DNA of 64,000 nucleotides from Atrichornis clamosus (GCA_013400975.1 WBMZ01010319.1:29337-93336); one strand, 5' to 3'. Numbered from the stretch's first letter, positions 37,901 through 51,121 are shown. The notes: a model not told the origin generated them from the sequence alone. Translations and numbers: made by a program.

Positions 37901-40561
37901 GCATACCATATTTTAAGTAAAACAAAAAATTACTTTAGCGGTGTGTTCTCTATGATATCATGAAAGATTGATTAATGAAAATCAAAAACTAAAGAATGAA
38001 ATAACAGAATTATATGAATTTGCCCATCCAGAAGACTTAGACACACACAAAAAAGGAAGTAAATTAAATCTGGAAAGCAAAGACTTTATCAACTCAATGT
38101 TCAGCACCAAAAAGACTGGATACTTTCCAGAGTGCGTAAGCCTGCTTCATATTTTCTGAAGAGTAAGAAAAGTGTCTGAAAAACTTTGATATTTGCCCAA
38201 TTAAAGAGGTTTTTTCTATGTTCAGAATAAGCTAACCCTAGTGTATACACAGCACTTTAACAAGTAAATCACAAATAGTCCTACTGTAATAATCTAAAAA
38301 TACTCCATAGTCTCTGACTGATATCACTACCTTGAGCAAGTCAGTTTGAAGATTTGGGGTAAAGACATCATATCACACACTAACTTGTGTAAGAACTTCC
38401 AACCACTCCACATTGTAGTCATTAATTTTTTTATACAAGTAATTTCATGATGATTCCAACTTGATCACTCTGAACTCTTAGAAAACTTCTTTTCAAATGA
38501 GGACAGATCATCTTTACAGAAGAGAAGATACTTCAGCTTTGATGTCAAATCATTCCTTGCTCTCTGCTTAGGCTGGAAAGATCATAGCAGCTTGTACTTC
38601 CATTTAGCTTTCATTTGCTTCCTTTTGAAAATTAGGAAAAGTAATTATGAAAGTCATCCAGTCTGGATGATAACTTTGAGTATTGAGACATATTGATTAA
38701 AATAAAAAAAAAACCAGAAACCTATGAATTCACCATCAGTCACTTTATCAATTTTCTTAGCCATAAGAATATAATAAACATTTTAAAAACACAGCCCATG
38801 ATTTTGATAAACTTCTAAAAAATCTTTGTACAGCAAAATGAACTCAGTGTGTGACTTTACAGCTATATGAAAACTCCATTTCTGTCGTAGAAACTGATAG
38901 TTTCTTACTTAGAGTTTGTTATTTCTTTAAAATACTGATGCCATGCAATACCCTTCCAGGTTAAATATAGGTATTTGATATAGAGCCATCTGGCAAAAAA
39001 TAATCATACCAAAAAAAAATACTCAAGGCATGTTGAAAGTTGAAATAAAAAGAAATATATCTTGTGATTCTTTATTTTAGCATGACTAGCATTAATATGA
39101 CACAGTAAGATTTAATTGTCTGTTCCCTATAATTGGCAGCAGTTGAAGAAACAAAACTGAGTTTGCAACTTTCTTTGATTTTATGTGTAGTTGGGTCTAA
39201 TCAACTTCAGATTATCAGAATAATATGGCCAAATGAGAGTTAGTGTAATTCCGTTAGTTTTAAGACCATCACTTTAGGTCATTAATGAATTTGAAACACA
39301 TTTGAAACAGAAAAATTATTATGTTTACCATGGAATTATTTTTGTTCCCAGTTGCATAGCATGAATAACCTCTGTTTATAAACTGAAAAAGTCATGAAAA
39401 AACCTTAATATTTCTCAAACAAACAGTAAATTTCTTCATTCCAGAAATTTAAGTTTTCTCTACCATTGGAAGGCATAGTTAATCAAAATTCTGGAGTTCT
39501 TGCTTTAAATCCAGGAATTATAGCCTGATCTTTTTCCCTATGCAAAATATTAACCTTTGCCAAGTACATAAGATGATAATTAAAACCAGGTCTAAATCCT
39601 TTATCAATCAAGATTTCAAAGATGTTGCAGCAGACAGATGCTATTTCAAGCTAAGATGAAAGTGTCACATTATCACGATCACAATTTATGCAGTATATGG
39701 CTCTACAACCATAGTTATATTGAGAGAAGATTTTAAAATTGTGGCTTTGTTTGAAAAAGGAGAGCTAGCTCCCTGCTTGCAATTAGTAGGTGAAAAGCCA
39801 GGAGAAGAATTTCACTGATACATACTTTGAAAATGTACCTTACATCTGTAGCTGATAGGCTGGAAGTGAATCAAAGAGCCTCCAGAGAGAACGATCAGTG
39901 GTTGTGCTTGAAAAACGATCATGATACCTCAAGGGAATAAACCTCTTCTAAACACTATTTCAAACTGGGCTGTCAATAGGCAACAGAAGCCAGAAATACA
40001 GAGGTGTAGGTGGGGGGGGTTTTTTGGTTTTAGTTTAGTTTGGTTTTTTTTCAATTCTGGTCTGCACAACTTCCTAATTTAAACCGCAAACCAGGAGAAG
40101 ATAGTGCCGCTCCACTTCAGAAATCAGTATTAAAAAACTAGAGAGAATGTAGATCATCAGGTTATTTTATGTCCTTTGAAGTGAATAAAAATATGTCTCC
40201 TATTAATTCTTATAAAGTATGCATTTAAATACTGATGATATAGTCAAAGTCAGTCCAGCCATGACATGGTCATTTAGCTATTGGATCCTCTGATTGCTTG
40301 GCTTAAACTGGGATTCTTATTGCTCTTCAGCTTTTGTGGTGATTTATTGCAGACTTAACATATAGTTTAAATAAAATATATCTGAAAAAACAGATTTTAA
40401 AACCACAGGGCAGATTTGTTAATCCATCATTATAGTTTGCTGTTCAAATGCAAATGTAGGAGTCTCATTTTTTAAGTCATTCATGTGCTTTAAAAATTTG
40501 TGGCTTATTTCAGATTATGAGATAGCAATGACTTTGACTAGGTTTTCTGAAAAAACCTTAA
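34923..40561. other. No gene seen; AT-rich non-coding stretch
   Basis: No gene is recognised. A/C-rich low complexity lies at about 35,850-35,925. A small hairpin (attgtgga, 11-base loop, tccacaat) is at 36,481-36,507. The 108-codon frame at 36,799-37,125 starts at a non-ATG codon. A lysine/glutamate-rich plus frame at 37,956-38,159 contains a donor-like TGC|GTAAGC at about 38,138 but has no good acceptor. A G-run and T-rich patch is at 40,010-40,050. Confidence 0.5.
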
Positions 40562-40690
40562 GCATTGTCTAAACTGCTGTCCTAAATTACCATCTCCTGA
40601 TGGCACCATGAACAACGCATTGTGTGTGTTGTCTCATTTCTCTCTGCTGACTTCCATGTTAATTACCTTATTACTATTCAACTGTTTAGT
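40562..40690. promoter_or_regulatory. Candidate conserved non-coding element
   Basis: The block contains aaattaccatctcctgatgg, a CpG in gaacaacgcattg, and ccatgttaattaccttatta with TTAATTA homeodomain-type words. It has no frame and no repeat signature. This is a composition-based inference of the same kind as for the 6.8 kb block. Confidence 0.25.
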
Positions 40691-43600
40691 GTTTTAAAGC
40701 ACAGACAAAAATATTTATTAAAATTTTAAAAATTCTTTTATAAAATTTTAATTCCAGAAGGAATTTATAGCATAATTATTTTTTGGTATTCAAACCTAAT
40801 CGTTAGTGTTTTGTAGGGAGTGGGAACATTTTTAACATTTACATTCCTAGAACTTTCTTCTTTACCTAAATGTGATAACAATTTGCATGAATATCAAAGC
40901 TGCTATATACAGGTTGACATTATTCAGTACTCAGATAAGGTAACCCATTTATCACATTGTTGAGCTCTTCAGTCAGTCTACAGCTGAGCAAATTTCTTTG
41001 GCTTGCTTTTCCCAGGACAATTATTCTAGATATATTGCCTTCATGGGAGATGTTAACCAAAAGCACTGCTTTCTTTCAGCCTTGCCCTGAAGTCCCTTTT
41101 GGCATATAAGAAATATGAAACACATTGTTTAGATTTCACCAAACCTAAATCACCACAAGAAGGATAGAAGGAGCAACTCGAACATTGAGTAGAAATTTAA
41201 ATTAGGAAAAGGCAAACCACCCAGGAGGCAAACTTTCCTAAGATATTTTAAAATAATAAATAAGGAACTACTTTCTCATCAAAGGCAATCCTTTCACCTT
41301 GCCAACATAACAAAGCATAACATAGTTGGCACTCCAAATCTCATAAAATTTGGGACCTGTTGAATTCAAGATTTCTAATCCTGTCTATAGCTCCTGTCTA
41401 CCTGCAAACGTGTTATTGAAAGGAGATCCAGAGGGACCACCCATCCAGAGTCTGTACCACCAAGCAGGGAAATGCCAAGTTTAATTCTTAGGGGAGCTTT
41501 TCACCCCTGTTGCATATCCAATGCTTCCATCAAGCTACAGATTGAGTGACAAGAGATTTAATGTTTTGTAATGAGAGGCTAATTTTTCAGGAATTATACT
41601 TGGGGGGCAAAGGGGTCTCTACAGCAGAGCTGTGTCAATGAAAATGCCACAATGGTGATATCACATCCAGGTTGCTGAGATTACCACCTACTGATGTCCC
41701 AAAGGTGGAAACTAAGGAATGAAGTTCATAGTTTTAACCATGAGTTCATGTTACAGAATGCAACCATATGCTGGCACTTAGGTTGAGGAAGCAAAACTCC
41801 CAGCCATGGAAGGAACTGATAAGACAAAGTGGGGAAGAGAGAGACAGAGATGTACAGATATAAGGATATCATTCTTAAATTCACATAAGAATCAGGGATA
41901 AGAGTAATTGGATTTTTCAGAGTAAAACAACCCTTCACTTAAAAACACCCACATGGCCAGGTACTCTACAGTACAGATTTTAATGTGTAATTTATTATTC
42001 AGTAGCATAGCTTAACATGGGTAAGCATGAAATGTAACTGCCTGTAATTGTTTTTTAGCAAGAGATTTGTTTGCCTAGATTAAACATGTAGAAAATTATT
42101 TATGATTAAAAATGTGTTGATGGTAAGTTAAACGCATGAGTACTCTGGTTGCCTCAGGGTGGGAAGAATGACTCTATTCTCACACAGAAAAGTACTTGAC
42201 CCAGGGAACACATTCAAAAATTGGGGTCAAATGTGCACCAGCTGAGTTAATTTATAAAAGCCTCATTTGTCACAAGAAAAAAAAATCAAGTAAATGATAG
42301 GAGGAAAACTCCAAACTGATGAGATCCTAGACTTTTACAATAGCTTCAGGTGTAAACAACAGCTGCTAAAGCAAAGCATTTCGCTATGTCTCGGTAACAG
42401 AATTTAGGACATGATTTAAATCTCTTCAAGTTCAGTTGAATACTCCAGTGTAAAATTCATTACTGAAAACAATGTCAAGCTTTTGTTTCAGTCAAGTCTC
42501 CCCTAAATGTTCCGTGAACAGTTCTCTTATTTGGTGTTTAAGTTAAGAAAAGAGATCTATAAAAGGTTGGTAAAGGTTAATTAATAGAATGATGTTGGCA
42601 ACAGGGCAAATACATGGAACAAAAAGAAAAAATGAGTTTGGAAAGTGTGTTTGAAAGGCTTTGATTTTTTTAAGGAAAGAAAAATCAGAGCAGCAGGAAA
42701 GGTTACAGAATACTGAAAGGAAAGAGGGACTGGATAATCACAGTGACTCTTTTTCTGTCCTGTAGGGTTAATGATTCATAATGGAAATATAATAATTGCT
42801 GCCTTGTCTTTACTATATGAAAAAAGTCCACCAACTATGACTCATGTTTGTCTGTTTACATATGTGCTTTAAGACATGATAGGACACTTCAAGCAGGAAT
42901 TGAAATTATCTTTGTACACTTTTTTCTGACTATTATTTACCCTTCTGGGGCTATGAATGAAGAAATCACTGGTTAAAAACTAAAACAATAGAGCTGAAAT
43001 TCATGAGATGTGAGTTCATATTGGTTTATAATGGTTTATGGGAATAATACTTTTCAAAAATTACATGAATGCTGAGAATGCAACATCTTCTGGTGACCAT
43101 TGCATGCTTTGCTTGGGGAATTTATGTCAAATATTTAGCTAAATTCTTTGTGAATCTACCTTGTAACTTTTTCCCATCCATACAACGAAGCCTACCCAGA
43201 CAACAATGCCCCCATGTTATTTTCACATAGCATGCTACATACAGTGAAGGAAATTTTAGTTAAACCGTGTTTATTTTTCCTAAATACTGTGAAAAAAATC
43301 TCACAAGCATCAACAGGTGTGTCTCTTTTCCTGTGAAAAGAGAATGCAACAGAATCTGGTTATTTTTCTTCTATATTTTCTTACCTGGTCATAATCCAGT
43401 TGTGGAGTTCGATCCTAATAATGAAGCAGGGGAGAATGAAATCAGTGCATCTGGCACTCTAGAGAGCTTTAATCTAGCAAATCGAGATTAAAAAATGTCA
43501 TTCAACAATATAGGGTTCAACAGACATTGAAATCATGCAGTAGGTTTGTGATTTAGTTCAGGTCATGTTTAATATGTATTTATACACACATACATACAAC

Positions 43601-45418
43601 AGCGTTACTGACACGTTACACCTAGATAACAGTTATGCTGAAAATAATTATATTTATTTCAATCATGCATCCTAATTCACTGTGGGTATAGGCTATTGCT
43701 TTCAATTTGAATATAGTTCTCATTTCTTGACCCTCACGAAATTTCATTTTTTCCCTTTTGGTGGGTGAAAATAGCAATAAAACTGAAACATAACAACATG
43801 CATTTCAGATTAGATGTGGATAGTGTTCCTTTCACACTGAAATAATATAAAAAAATATACTCAAGGGGACTTGATTTTAAGAAGATAACTGTGCTATAAC
43901 TCATGTCTGCTCCAAATTTGACACATTTTTCCTCTTTCTCAAGTTATTTATGATTTACAATGCACTATAATTCCCTTTGGAATAGTATACTTCCAAATCC
44001 ATCAAGCCTGAGAGGCCAAATTTAATGCATTGCTTCCAGAGCTAATGTATTCTGCATTTAAGTGGGATAAAGGAACTAGAGAAGAGGAAATATCATCAAT
44101 GATGTTGCACAAGCAATTGACCTATAGCCTGGACAGTGGGTGGATGATATTGACCTTCATCAGGCTATGCAATAATATCAGGGTCAGTGCACTGATGAGA
44201 TTAAAAAAAAAAAATCATCAGTAGCAAAAACGTGTCATTTTGGACGATGAAGGTAACAACAGATATTACCACTGCAACAGAACATGAAAGTAAAAAAATT
44301 AATCACTATATTCATATTGCATTCTGGATTCCAGATAGAGAAATAATTACTTTGTTCATCTGACTGTGGTACCACTTCAATCTAGATCTGTTGAAAGAAT
44401 AGACCTTTATGGAGGAAACCCATTAAAGGCCAGGGACACTGCAGAGGTCTGACATCACTACCTATTTTGCTATAAACCATGGCATTAAGGACTCAGTATG
44501 TACACTGATCTTTAAATTTTACCCTGGAATTACTTTCTCTCTACTAAATGTTCTGAAGACATGTTAGAATATTACTGATTATTCGGAATGTGTCCATGTT
44601 GTGTTTGCTGACTCTAGGAGATTTTAGTATACTCTCTCCTCTGTTTGGAAAGGCTTCTCAGAGTTCATGAGATCCTTACTTTCTCAGAGTCCTCTCCAAG
44701 GATAGCCAAAGTCATTGAGCTAAAGTAGGCAAAGGAGAATATGTGCAGCATCTCTTCCATCATTACCAAGATGTCTTTGAGCCATGAAAATAGTGTGAAA
44801 AAAAATACACTTTTTTATTAAGTACTATTTAAATTTATTATATATTTAGATTTAATATACATTAACATGAAAGACTTTATTTGTATCTGTTCTGAATTTA
44901 AATAATGGGCAATTCCAGTTTGCTGAAACACATCTAAAACAATAACAATAAAATGATGAACAGCAATTCAGTTTTGTAAAGTCAGCTTTGTAAAATTAAA
45001 TTTTAATTATTTCAGAATAGCTCATAAGAAACACCAGGTTTACTCTTCTTTGCCTTTTCATAGAAAAGCATGCTTCCATCTACAAACTTTTTTCTATATT
45101 AATTTAGTGTTATCATCTGAAGGAAATGCAGGACTGAAGATGAAAATTTGTGAACCTTATTGATTGTGCATAATCAACTCCTTTTAAAAAAAAGTGTTTC
45201 AGGTTCCTTTTGCATCTGAATTAGTTTATTAAGATATTAACTATTACAGACAGGTATTGGTCTAGCAAAATGTATGATTTTTTTTTTAATTTAACATCTA
45301 TAACCTTTACTGCTGATTTCTCCTGTGTACAATCATATCTAAGCAAAGTTCTCCTTACACCTTTCCTTGCAAAAGAGTGAAGAGAAGTAAAATATCACAA
45401 AGAATTATAGGAACTCAC
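40691..45418. other. No gene seen; AT-rich non-coding stretch
   Basis: No gene is recognised. The element at 43,380-43,491 is discussed in the findings: an acceptor-like sequence, a short open frame ending in TAA, and a tRNA B-box-like gttcgatcc. The rest is featureless. Confidence 0.5.
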
Positions 45419-45540
45419 TTTAAAGTCATAAGGTAGCTTTTTGAAATCTGGTAAGATGTAGAGTAAAGCCCAGTCTTGCTGAGGACCTTTGTATGTCGAC
45501 ACAGAAGGAAAGAATTTAGTACCAGATCTTTTACAGATGT
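45419..45540 (-). other. Exon-like segment, third of a phase-consistent trio
   Basis: On the minus strand an acceptor with a long pyrimidine stretch (tctcccttcttttcatttg, then acatag) precedes 122 nt open in one frame and a good donor, AAA|GTGAGT. The segment starts with two bases completing a codon and ends in phase 0, which fits the phase-1 end of the candidate at 45,798-45,846 upstream. Residues include STYKGPQQDWALLYILPDFK. I do not recognise the family. No downstream partner was identified on the minus strand, so the gene model is incomplete and may be accidental. Confidence 0.27.
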
Positions 45541-45797
45541 CTATGTATGTCACAAATGAAAAGAAGGGAGAATAAAAACACAGCACAATATTTTAATTTT
45601 AAAAAATCATATTTTGTGAAGGAATTGCAAATGCTTATTTGTTAAGTTCCTTTTAAGTGTTCCTATCTGGGCTTTGGAGGAGTGTCTACAGCAACAAGAT
45701 TTTGATCTGTAAATGCTTATGTAAAATTCCTATCCCTATCTGTTTGGATTTGTTTCAAAGAGCACAAAATATGTAAAATTGTGTGAAATCTAAACAC

Positions 45798-45846
45798 CTT
45801 CTTGTTCTGGGATGGAATATAGTTCCAAAAAAACCAGATCTGATTT
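45798..45846 (-). other. Exon-like segment, second of a phase-consistent trio
   Basis: A very strong acceptor (ttttttcttgcaatttag) on the minus strand precedes 49 nt open in phase 0, encoding KSDLVFLELYSIPEQE plus one base. The donor AAG|GTGTTT is weak, which is the main argument against it. The phase fits both neighbours. The putative intron to the next segment would be 257 bp. Confidence 0.22.
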
Positions 45847-46282
45847 CTAAATTGCAAGAAAAAAATTTGAGAATCACACATCTGAGTCAAAACCAGAAGA
45901 AACCCTTCAGATTTGACCAAGCCTTGATTAGAGGTTTTGCATTCAAATATGAAAATTGAAAAATTAAGGTGGTAGTCCAAAATTTTGAAGAAAAAAAAAA
46001 AAAATTACAAAGCATATATAAAAGATTTAATACAGATGTATAGCAAAGCAATTAATTCTAATTGGAACAAAAGTGCTGTATGTATCAACGATATAATGCA
46101 TCAAAAATTAAAGAATTTCAGGTTTGGAAAACCTCCAGATAGTTAAGCAAATACACAAGATTGCAAACTTTTAAGATACTTGGACCTGTAAGTTTTTTTG
46201 AGGCAAATGTAAGCTCCTTTCTTTTAGGAGTTCCATGCACACTGAATACTGTGCAGTATTTAAGAACTGTTTTCCTAATTAC

Positions 46283-46332
46283 CTGTTTTAGACCCCTGAA
46301 ATGCAGTCCACTTAATCTCTCTAAGACTAAAA
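46283..46332 (-). other. Exon-like segment, first of a phase-consistent trio
   Basis: On the minus strand 50 nt are open (two bases plus LVLERLSGLHFRGLKQ) and end in phase 0 at a good donor, CAG|GTAATT. The acceptor (caatttatcaatatag) is mediocre. A further exon-like frame upstream at about 46,780-46,910 ends at TTT|GTAAGT in phase 0 and does not fit the phase-1 start here, so the chain breaks at this point. Confidence 0.2.
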
Positions 46333-47992
46333 CTATATTGATAAATTGACTGGTATTAAGAAACATTTCCAAACACTGAGAAGCTTCATCATTCATATAC
46401 TGTTAAATTTTCAAAACTTTATATGGAAAAATTAGAACTGTCCCAAATATTTCCTGGACTTAGCTCAGAAGACAACAAAATGCTGCAATATTCCTAGTTG
46501 GTATTTTACAGTCAAGTGCCTTAGGATATTGAGATTTTTTCCATAGTATTGATGGAAGTCTTTCTATACAGTTTGGACTCAGGACAAGAGAATCATCTCT
46601 TCACATTTAATATGCAGATGTGAGAGAGCATCAGAGTCTCAAAATGAAGAGTTTCAACTGTAAAAGTGATGTAATAAAAAACTACTGATGCAAAAGTAAA
46701 ACTAGCAGTCTGTTCTGTGTTGGTGGAACAATGTCCAAAAAATTTAACAAAATAAACACACAGGAGAGTACAGAGTGAGACAATGAAATTACTTACAAAA
46801 GGGAATAATAATGTACAAATACCAGGTTTTCTATTTCTAAGTAAATTATCAGGAATGTCTTTTGGAGAAACAGACTTTACATGGAATAAATTATGAGGAG
46901 GCTCAATATGAAACAAAATATTTTCCCCATGCTCTAAATTTGATTATGAATCTATTCATAAACCTTGTTTTTACAGTCACTCGGTTTGATTGGGTCTATG
47001 TAGTTTTCAAGAACTCGTGTTCAGTAAGAACTGCTGAAGAGACCGAGGAAATCCATGTGTATTTTTTTATAAAATCAAAGAACTCAAACCTGGTATTTAG
47101 GAACCCATAAAAACTGAAAAAAAATGCTGGGTACAAAGAAATGCCCTCAAAAAGGATGACTACCTATTAAAAGCATTGAAAATGTTAAAGTCAATTAAGA
47201 GTTCCAACCAGTGACTAAAGGGTCATCCTATGTCCTTCAAAGAAAAAAGGAAAGATCATAGAAAATATGTAAACTATTAAATGCCCTTCCCTTGGTAGTC
47301 TCCAAGCTTGTGGCCATCATCAGTTTAGAGTATTTTTCATAGGGTTAAAGTTTGAATACAACTATTTTACTTGAGAGTGCTTCTGACAGGACGGTCAACT
47401 GCAGTAGTGCCAGATGTAGCATCTCCTGCTTTTGTACAGAGTGTTGATGCCTTCTCTGACAGAAATCCATGACCACTAGCTAGAGTTCATTTTTATCATT
47501 ATTTTTATCTATTTTTATTATTTTTAGGGGGTTTTTTAAATGTATGGGTGAATGAATATGTTTATGTATTCATGCCTGTAAAGAATAAAACATTCAAAAA
47601 ACTATCTTGCCATACAACCATCTCCAATTTCTTGTTATGAGAAATAGGGCTGAATTTCCCATTTTTACTTTCTGCACTGCAAACTATCAACATCAACTTA
47701 AAAAGGAGCTCCCTACTATCCTTCCATAGAAAGTCTTCCCCTTAGGAGGAATATTTTCATATTAGAACACTTAATACAATATATGTCGTTATCAACTCAT
47801 GAGCAACAACATTTGCTGCAGAAGGCACTATGTCTAATGCAAATAAGAATAAAATCTTGACTTTTATTCTGAATTGAAATAATAGAATGAAACTTCTGAT
47901 CACTATTAATTTTAATTAAGCAAGTGAAAAGTGTCTTCCTGGAGTCTATTTATACTTTAAAATTTACCATGACAGTTTACTATGCTTGTATG
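46333..47992. other. No gene seen; AT-rich non-coding stretch
   Basis: No gene is recognised. T-rich low complexity (tttttat-type units) lies at about 47,490-47,540. Confidence 0.5.
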
Positions 47993-48050
47993 TGGTTGGA
48001 CTCGATGACCTGAAAGGTTCTTTCCAACCAAAATGAATTTATGATTCTAC
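47993..48050 (+). mobile_element. CR1 LINE 3'-terminal fragment
   Basis: A short piece of a CR1 tail reads tggttggactcgatgacctg, aaaggttctttccaacca, then aatgaatttatgattctac. This is the last part of the element with its ATTCTA-type end. At under 60 bp it is a severely 5'-truncated copy, which is usual for target-primed reverse transcription. Confidence 0.88.
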
Positions 48051-48239
48051 ACTGTGACTCCTTGATCCTGAATTCAAATGATTTGCACATTTGAATGAAA
48101 TAATATTATGACACTTTGTTATGAGCCCTGGTTCTGATTCTTAGTAGAATCTACTCTCTCAAATGCAATGATCTGGAAAAAGAAAAATAGCCGGGTATAG
48201 TCTCTGATTATCATAAGAATATAATTTTGTTCTTTACCA
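48051..48239. other. No gene seen
   Basis: AT-rich non-coding DNA with nothing recognisable. Confidence 0.5.
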
Positions 48240-49400
48240 CTGAGCAGTTTATGTGAAGCTACCTAGATTCGTCATCATTAATTGGCTGTAGGCAATTCAT
48301 AATGTGTTACATAAATAAAATCCATTAATGACTTGGACACGGATTCTTAAAAGCACTTAGGCAAATTAAATCTCTTGGATTGTAGGGGGAATTACTATTC
48401 CTTTTTATAGAGTTGCATAAATAATGGTAAAGTTTGAGTATCCACCCAAATTTAATTTGCTTTTACTTCAAAACCACATCTTCCCTTAACTCAGCTAGAG
48501 CTGTGCATATGCAGCTATATCCCTGGCTTGCATCTACACTATCAAATTAATTACATGTTGTGACAAACTTTGGATTATTCCATCCTTAGATAAATGGATG
48601 CATGGAGATAGAATGTGTGAATCAAAACTGGTGTAATCTCTGGCTAAAACAGAATTACAGCAGTGAGATTGACATAAAGTTTGTGGGAGGTTTGGTGATA
48701 AACAAGAGTTCAGAATTGTATTACCAGAAATTAAACTGAGTTCTTTCATTCCTGTGAAATGATACTATGGTACTTCCTCAACAGGAATGAAACAAATTGA
48801 TGTCCAAATACAGCAAAGTGGTTATACATGAATGCATGCTCTGTGCTACAATGGTGCACATTAGCCAGCTAATCAGAATGGAGATTTTGATCTCGATATT
48901 CTCTCTCTAATGCAGAAAATAATGAATTTGTCACATGAACTTGAGTAGAGAGGTTAAATCTCAAGCTTATTCCGTATGTTTGTTGCATATACCCAAGGGG
49001 GTTGAGATAAGTAGCTTTTCAGCATATTACAGCCAGATTCCATTTCACCTAAGCGAGGTTTCTTTTGTGCTAAAATGAGAAAATCCACATCTATTTGCCC
49101 CGGTTGTGTCTAATTTTATCCGAATCTATTTTACTCCCATCATCCCTCTTCAATCAGTTCTCCCAAAGGCCAGTGCATATCAACACCATGAGAGCAGTGT
49201 CTTGCAAGGTCTACAATTATCCAATGACTTGATATGGCAGGATAATTGCACTAAATTGCATCTATATCCTTTGAACTGGATTCCCCAGCTCCAAATAATC
49301 AACATCACAGAGGGCAAGGTTCTCAGTCTTAATTCTCTCTGGGCGGTTGGAATAAGTCCTGCATCATTCTCACAGCGGAGTATTTAGCATAATTCAGCAT
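48240..49400. promoter_or_regulatory. Candidate cluster of conserved non-coding elements
   Basis: This is the largest block with enhancer-like texture. In the left part are gtcatcattaattggctgta and ggcaattcat, giving an inverted AATTG/CAATT pair. In the right part, 48,860-49,390, are cagctaatcagaatgg, ctacaattatccaatgact, gataattgcactaaattgca and caaataatcaacatc, together with CpG-bearing words such as cacctaagcgagg, gccccggttg, tatccgaatc and ctctgggcggttgg. Frames up to 93 codons exist but have no splice or start support. Homeodomain, POU and bZIP-type sites are expected in such elements. Conservation was not tested. Confidence 0.42.
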
Positions 49401-51090
49401 TTGAAAACCATCATATTTTAAAATCAATTATTTTGGTTCTTGGGTTCCTCACATAAACAAAACACTTATTTCAGCCTTAAATTTTAATCTAATTACAAAG
49501 ATGATTTTCCTAGGCTATAAAATGGCCATTAGAAAAAGGCTGCATTATCCAGAGATAAGCTTGCCAGCAAACCATTAAGGAATGAAAAGGAGAAACAGGA
49601 TTCATACAGCACCTGAGAAACTGTTTCCAACTATCACATATCTATTTCTAACTGATATTGTAATTCCTACAGTAGTTTTTAGTGGCTGTTAAGCTTCCAG
49701 AAGTTTCAATTGCTATATAAAATGAGGTAATTACAGAAACAAATATTCCAAATATTGCAAGTTCATAACTTAATTTTTTTTAATACAAAATAGAATCACA
49801 ACGAATTTGAAAATTCTCTTAGAAAACTCTGGTAACTTTGATATCCAACATATTTTCCAGAAAACACAAAATGAATACATGGTGAATTAGGTTTCCTTAC
49901 ATTGCCTTAGTAGTCCCAAACCATCTGCTTCACAAAATTATTCAGAACAACCTCTAAGTTAGAAGAGGGATTAGTATTAAAAAATTCTGGATAAATTATG
50001 AGTATATGAAAAAAATTATACAAATGAGTAAGCATCCGTGAAAAAGCTGTTAAAGTTTCAATTCATTTAGGTAGAGTCCAACGTACTAGAAATTTTACAG
50101 CATTCTACAGTAGCAGCATGCTTGTGATTTTTAAATTAAAATTTTAAGAAATAAAATATACACTCTAGAATTAAGGTGGTGGTTGTGATGATATTAAGTT
50201 AAACGTCTGAAACACTGCCACACATGCAAAAAGATTTTAGAATTCTCTCACAGAGAACACTCAGTGATACTGTAGAAGTTATGGTCACTACACTAATTTG
50301 GGGATACTCAGAACCATTAACCGAATGTCAGTCAGCAGTAAGAAGTTTAATGTTGTCATTTAAGTGACCACCAGACTACTGAAAAGAGTGGACATGACTT
50401 ATGTCTTCAAAGATATAAAATGCCTTGAGAAAATATTATGTTTAAATCACATTAGAAAAATACGCCTTTCTTCCTCATACAAACCTAAATTACTACAGAA
50501 TGCAAAATGGAACTGAAAGATTTGTTTAACTGCTCAGATACTCAAAATTACAGATGTATTTCCTAAACTGTTCCAATAACTGTGCATAAAGTAAATCCAT
50601 TCTGCGTCAACAGCACCAAGCAGAAAGCACAGGGCAGTAGCATTTCTCTCACACCCAAACATGGAGAAAAAGGCAATGATGGTCGTTTTTCTCTTTGGCA
50701 AGGTGAGGTTATATCACTGCTGAAGGAAATGGGCATAATCAGCCTCCTCTGGGCTTTATCAGCCTCGATAGATGAACATTTCTTTTACCGTAAGAGTGTT
50801 CTGCAAGTTTATAGGTTTAGTTTTCTGAATGTACTCGCTGGATACCTCCAGTAGGTGAATAATCATTGTATTTAAAAAAAGAAAAAAAAAAAGAGGGGGC
50901 AGACAGGGAAGGGAGATGAGCCTAAAAGAGGGCCTGGAAGAAAACAAAGAGACCATATTCCTATATGATATTTAGTTTCTTCACGAGAGAACCGTGTTGG
51001 TTTGGTTGTTTACGCAACTAATTTATTGTTCGTGTTTTTTGAATCCAGAATGCATAAGAAATCACTAAAACATAGATCAGACCAATACAG
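49401..51090. other. No gene seen; AT-rich non-coding stretch
   Basis: No gene is recognised. A purine-rich patch at 50,875-50,940 (aaaagaaaaa, then gagggggcagacaggg) is low complexity. Confidence 0.55.

Positions 51091-51120
<30 letters not shown>
51091..51120. repeat. (TA)12(CA)3 compound microsatellite
   Basis: Twelve uninterrupted TA units are followed directly by three CA units. Such compound TA/CA arrays are usually length-polymorphic. Confidence 0.97.

Positions 51121-51121
<1 letters not shown>

Noticed and set aside
37956..38159. Lysine/glutamate-rich plus-strand frame with a TGC|GTAAGC donor
   Set aside because: The only AG upstream inside the frame (atcatgaaag) lacks a pyrimidine tract, and A-rich DNA readily yields such residues.
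38327..38349. MIR-like words accttgagcaagtcagttt
   Set aside because: The match is too short and has no flanking MIR structure.
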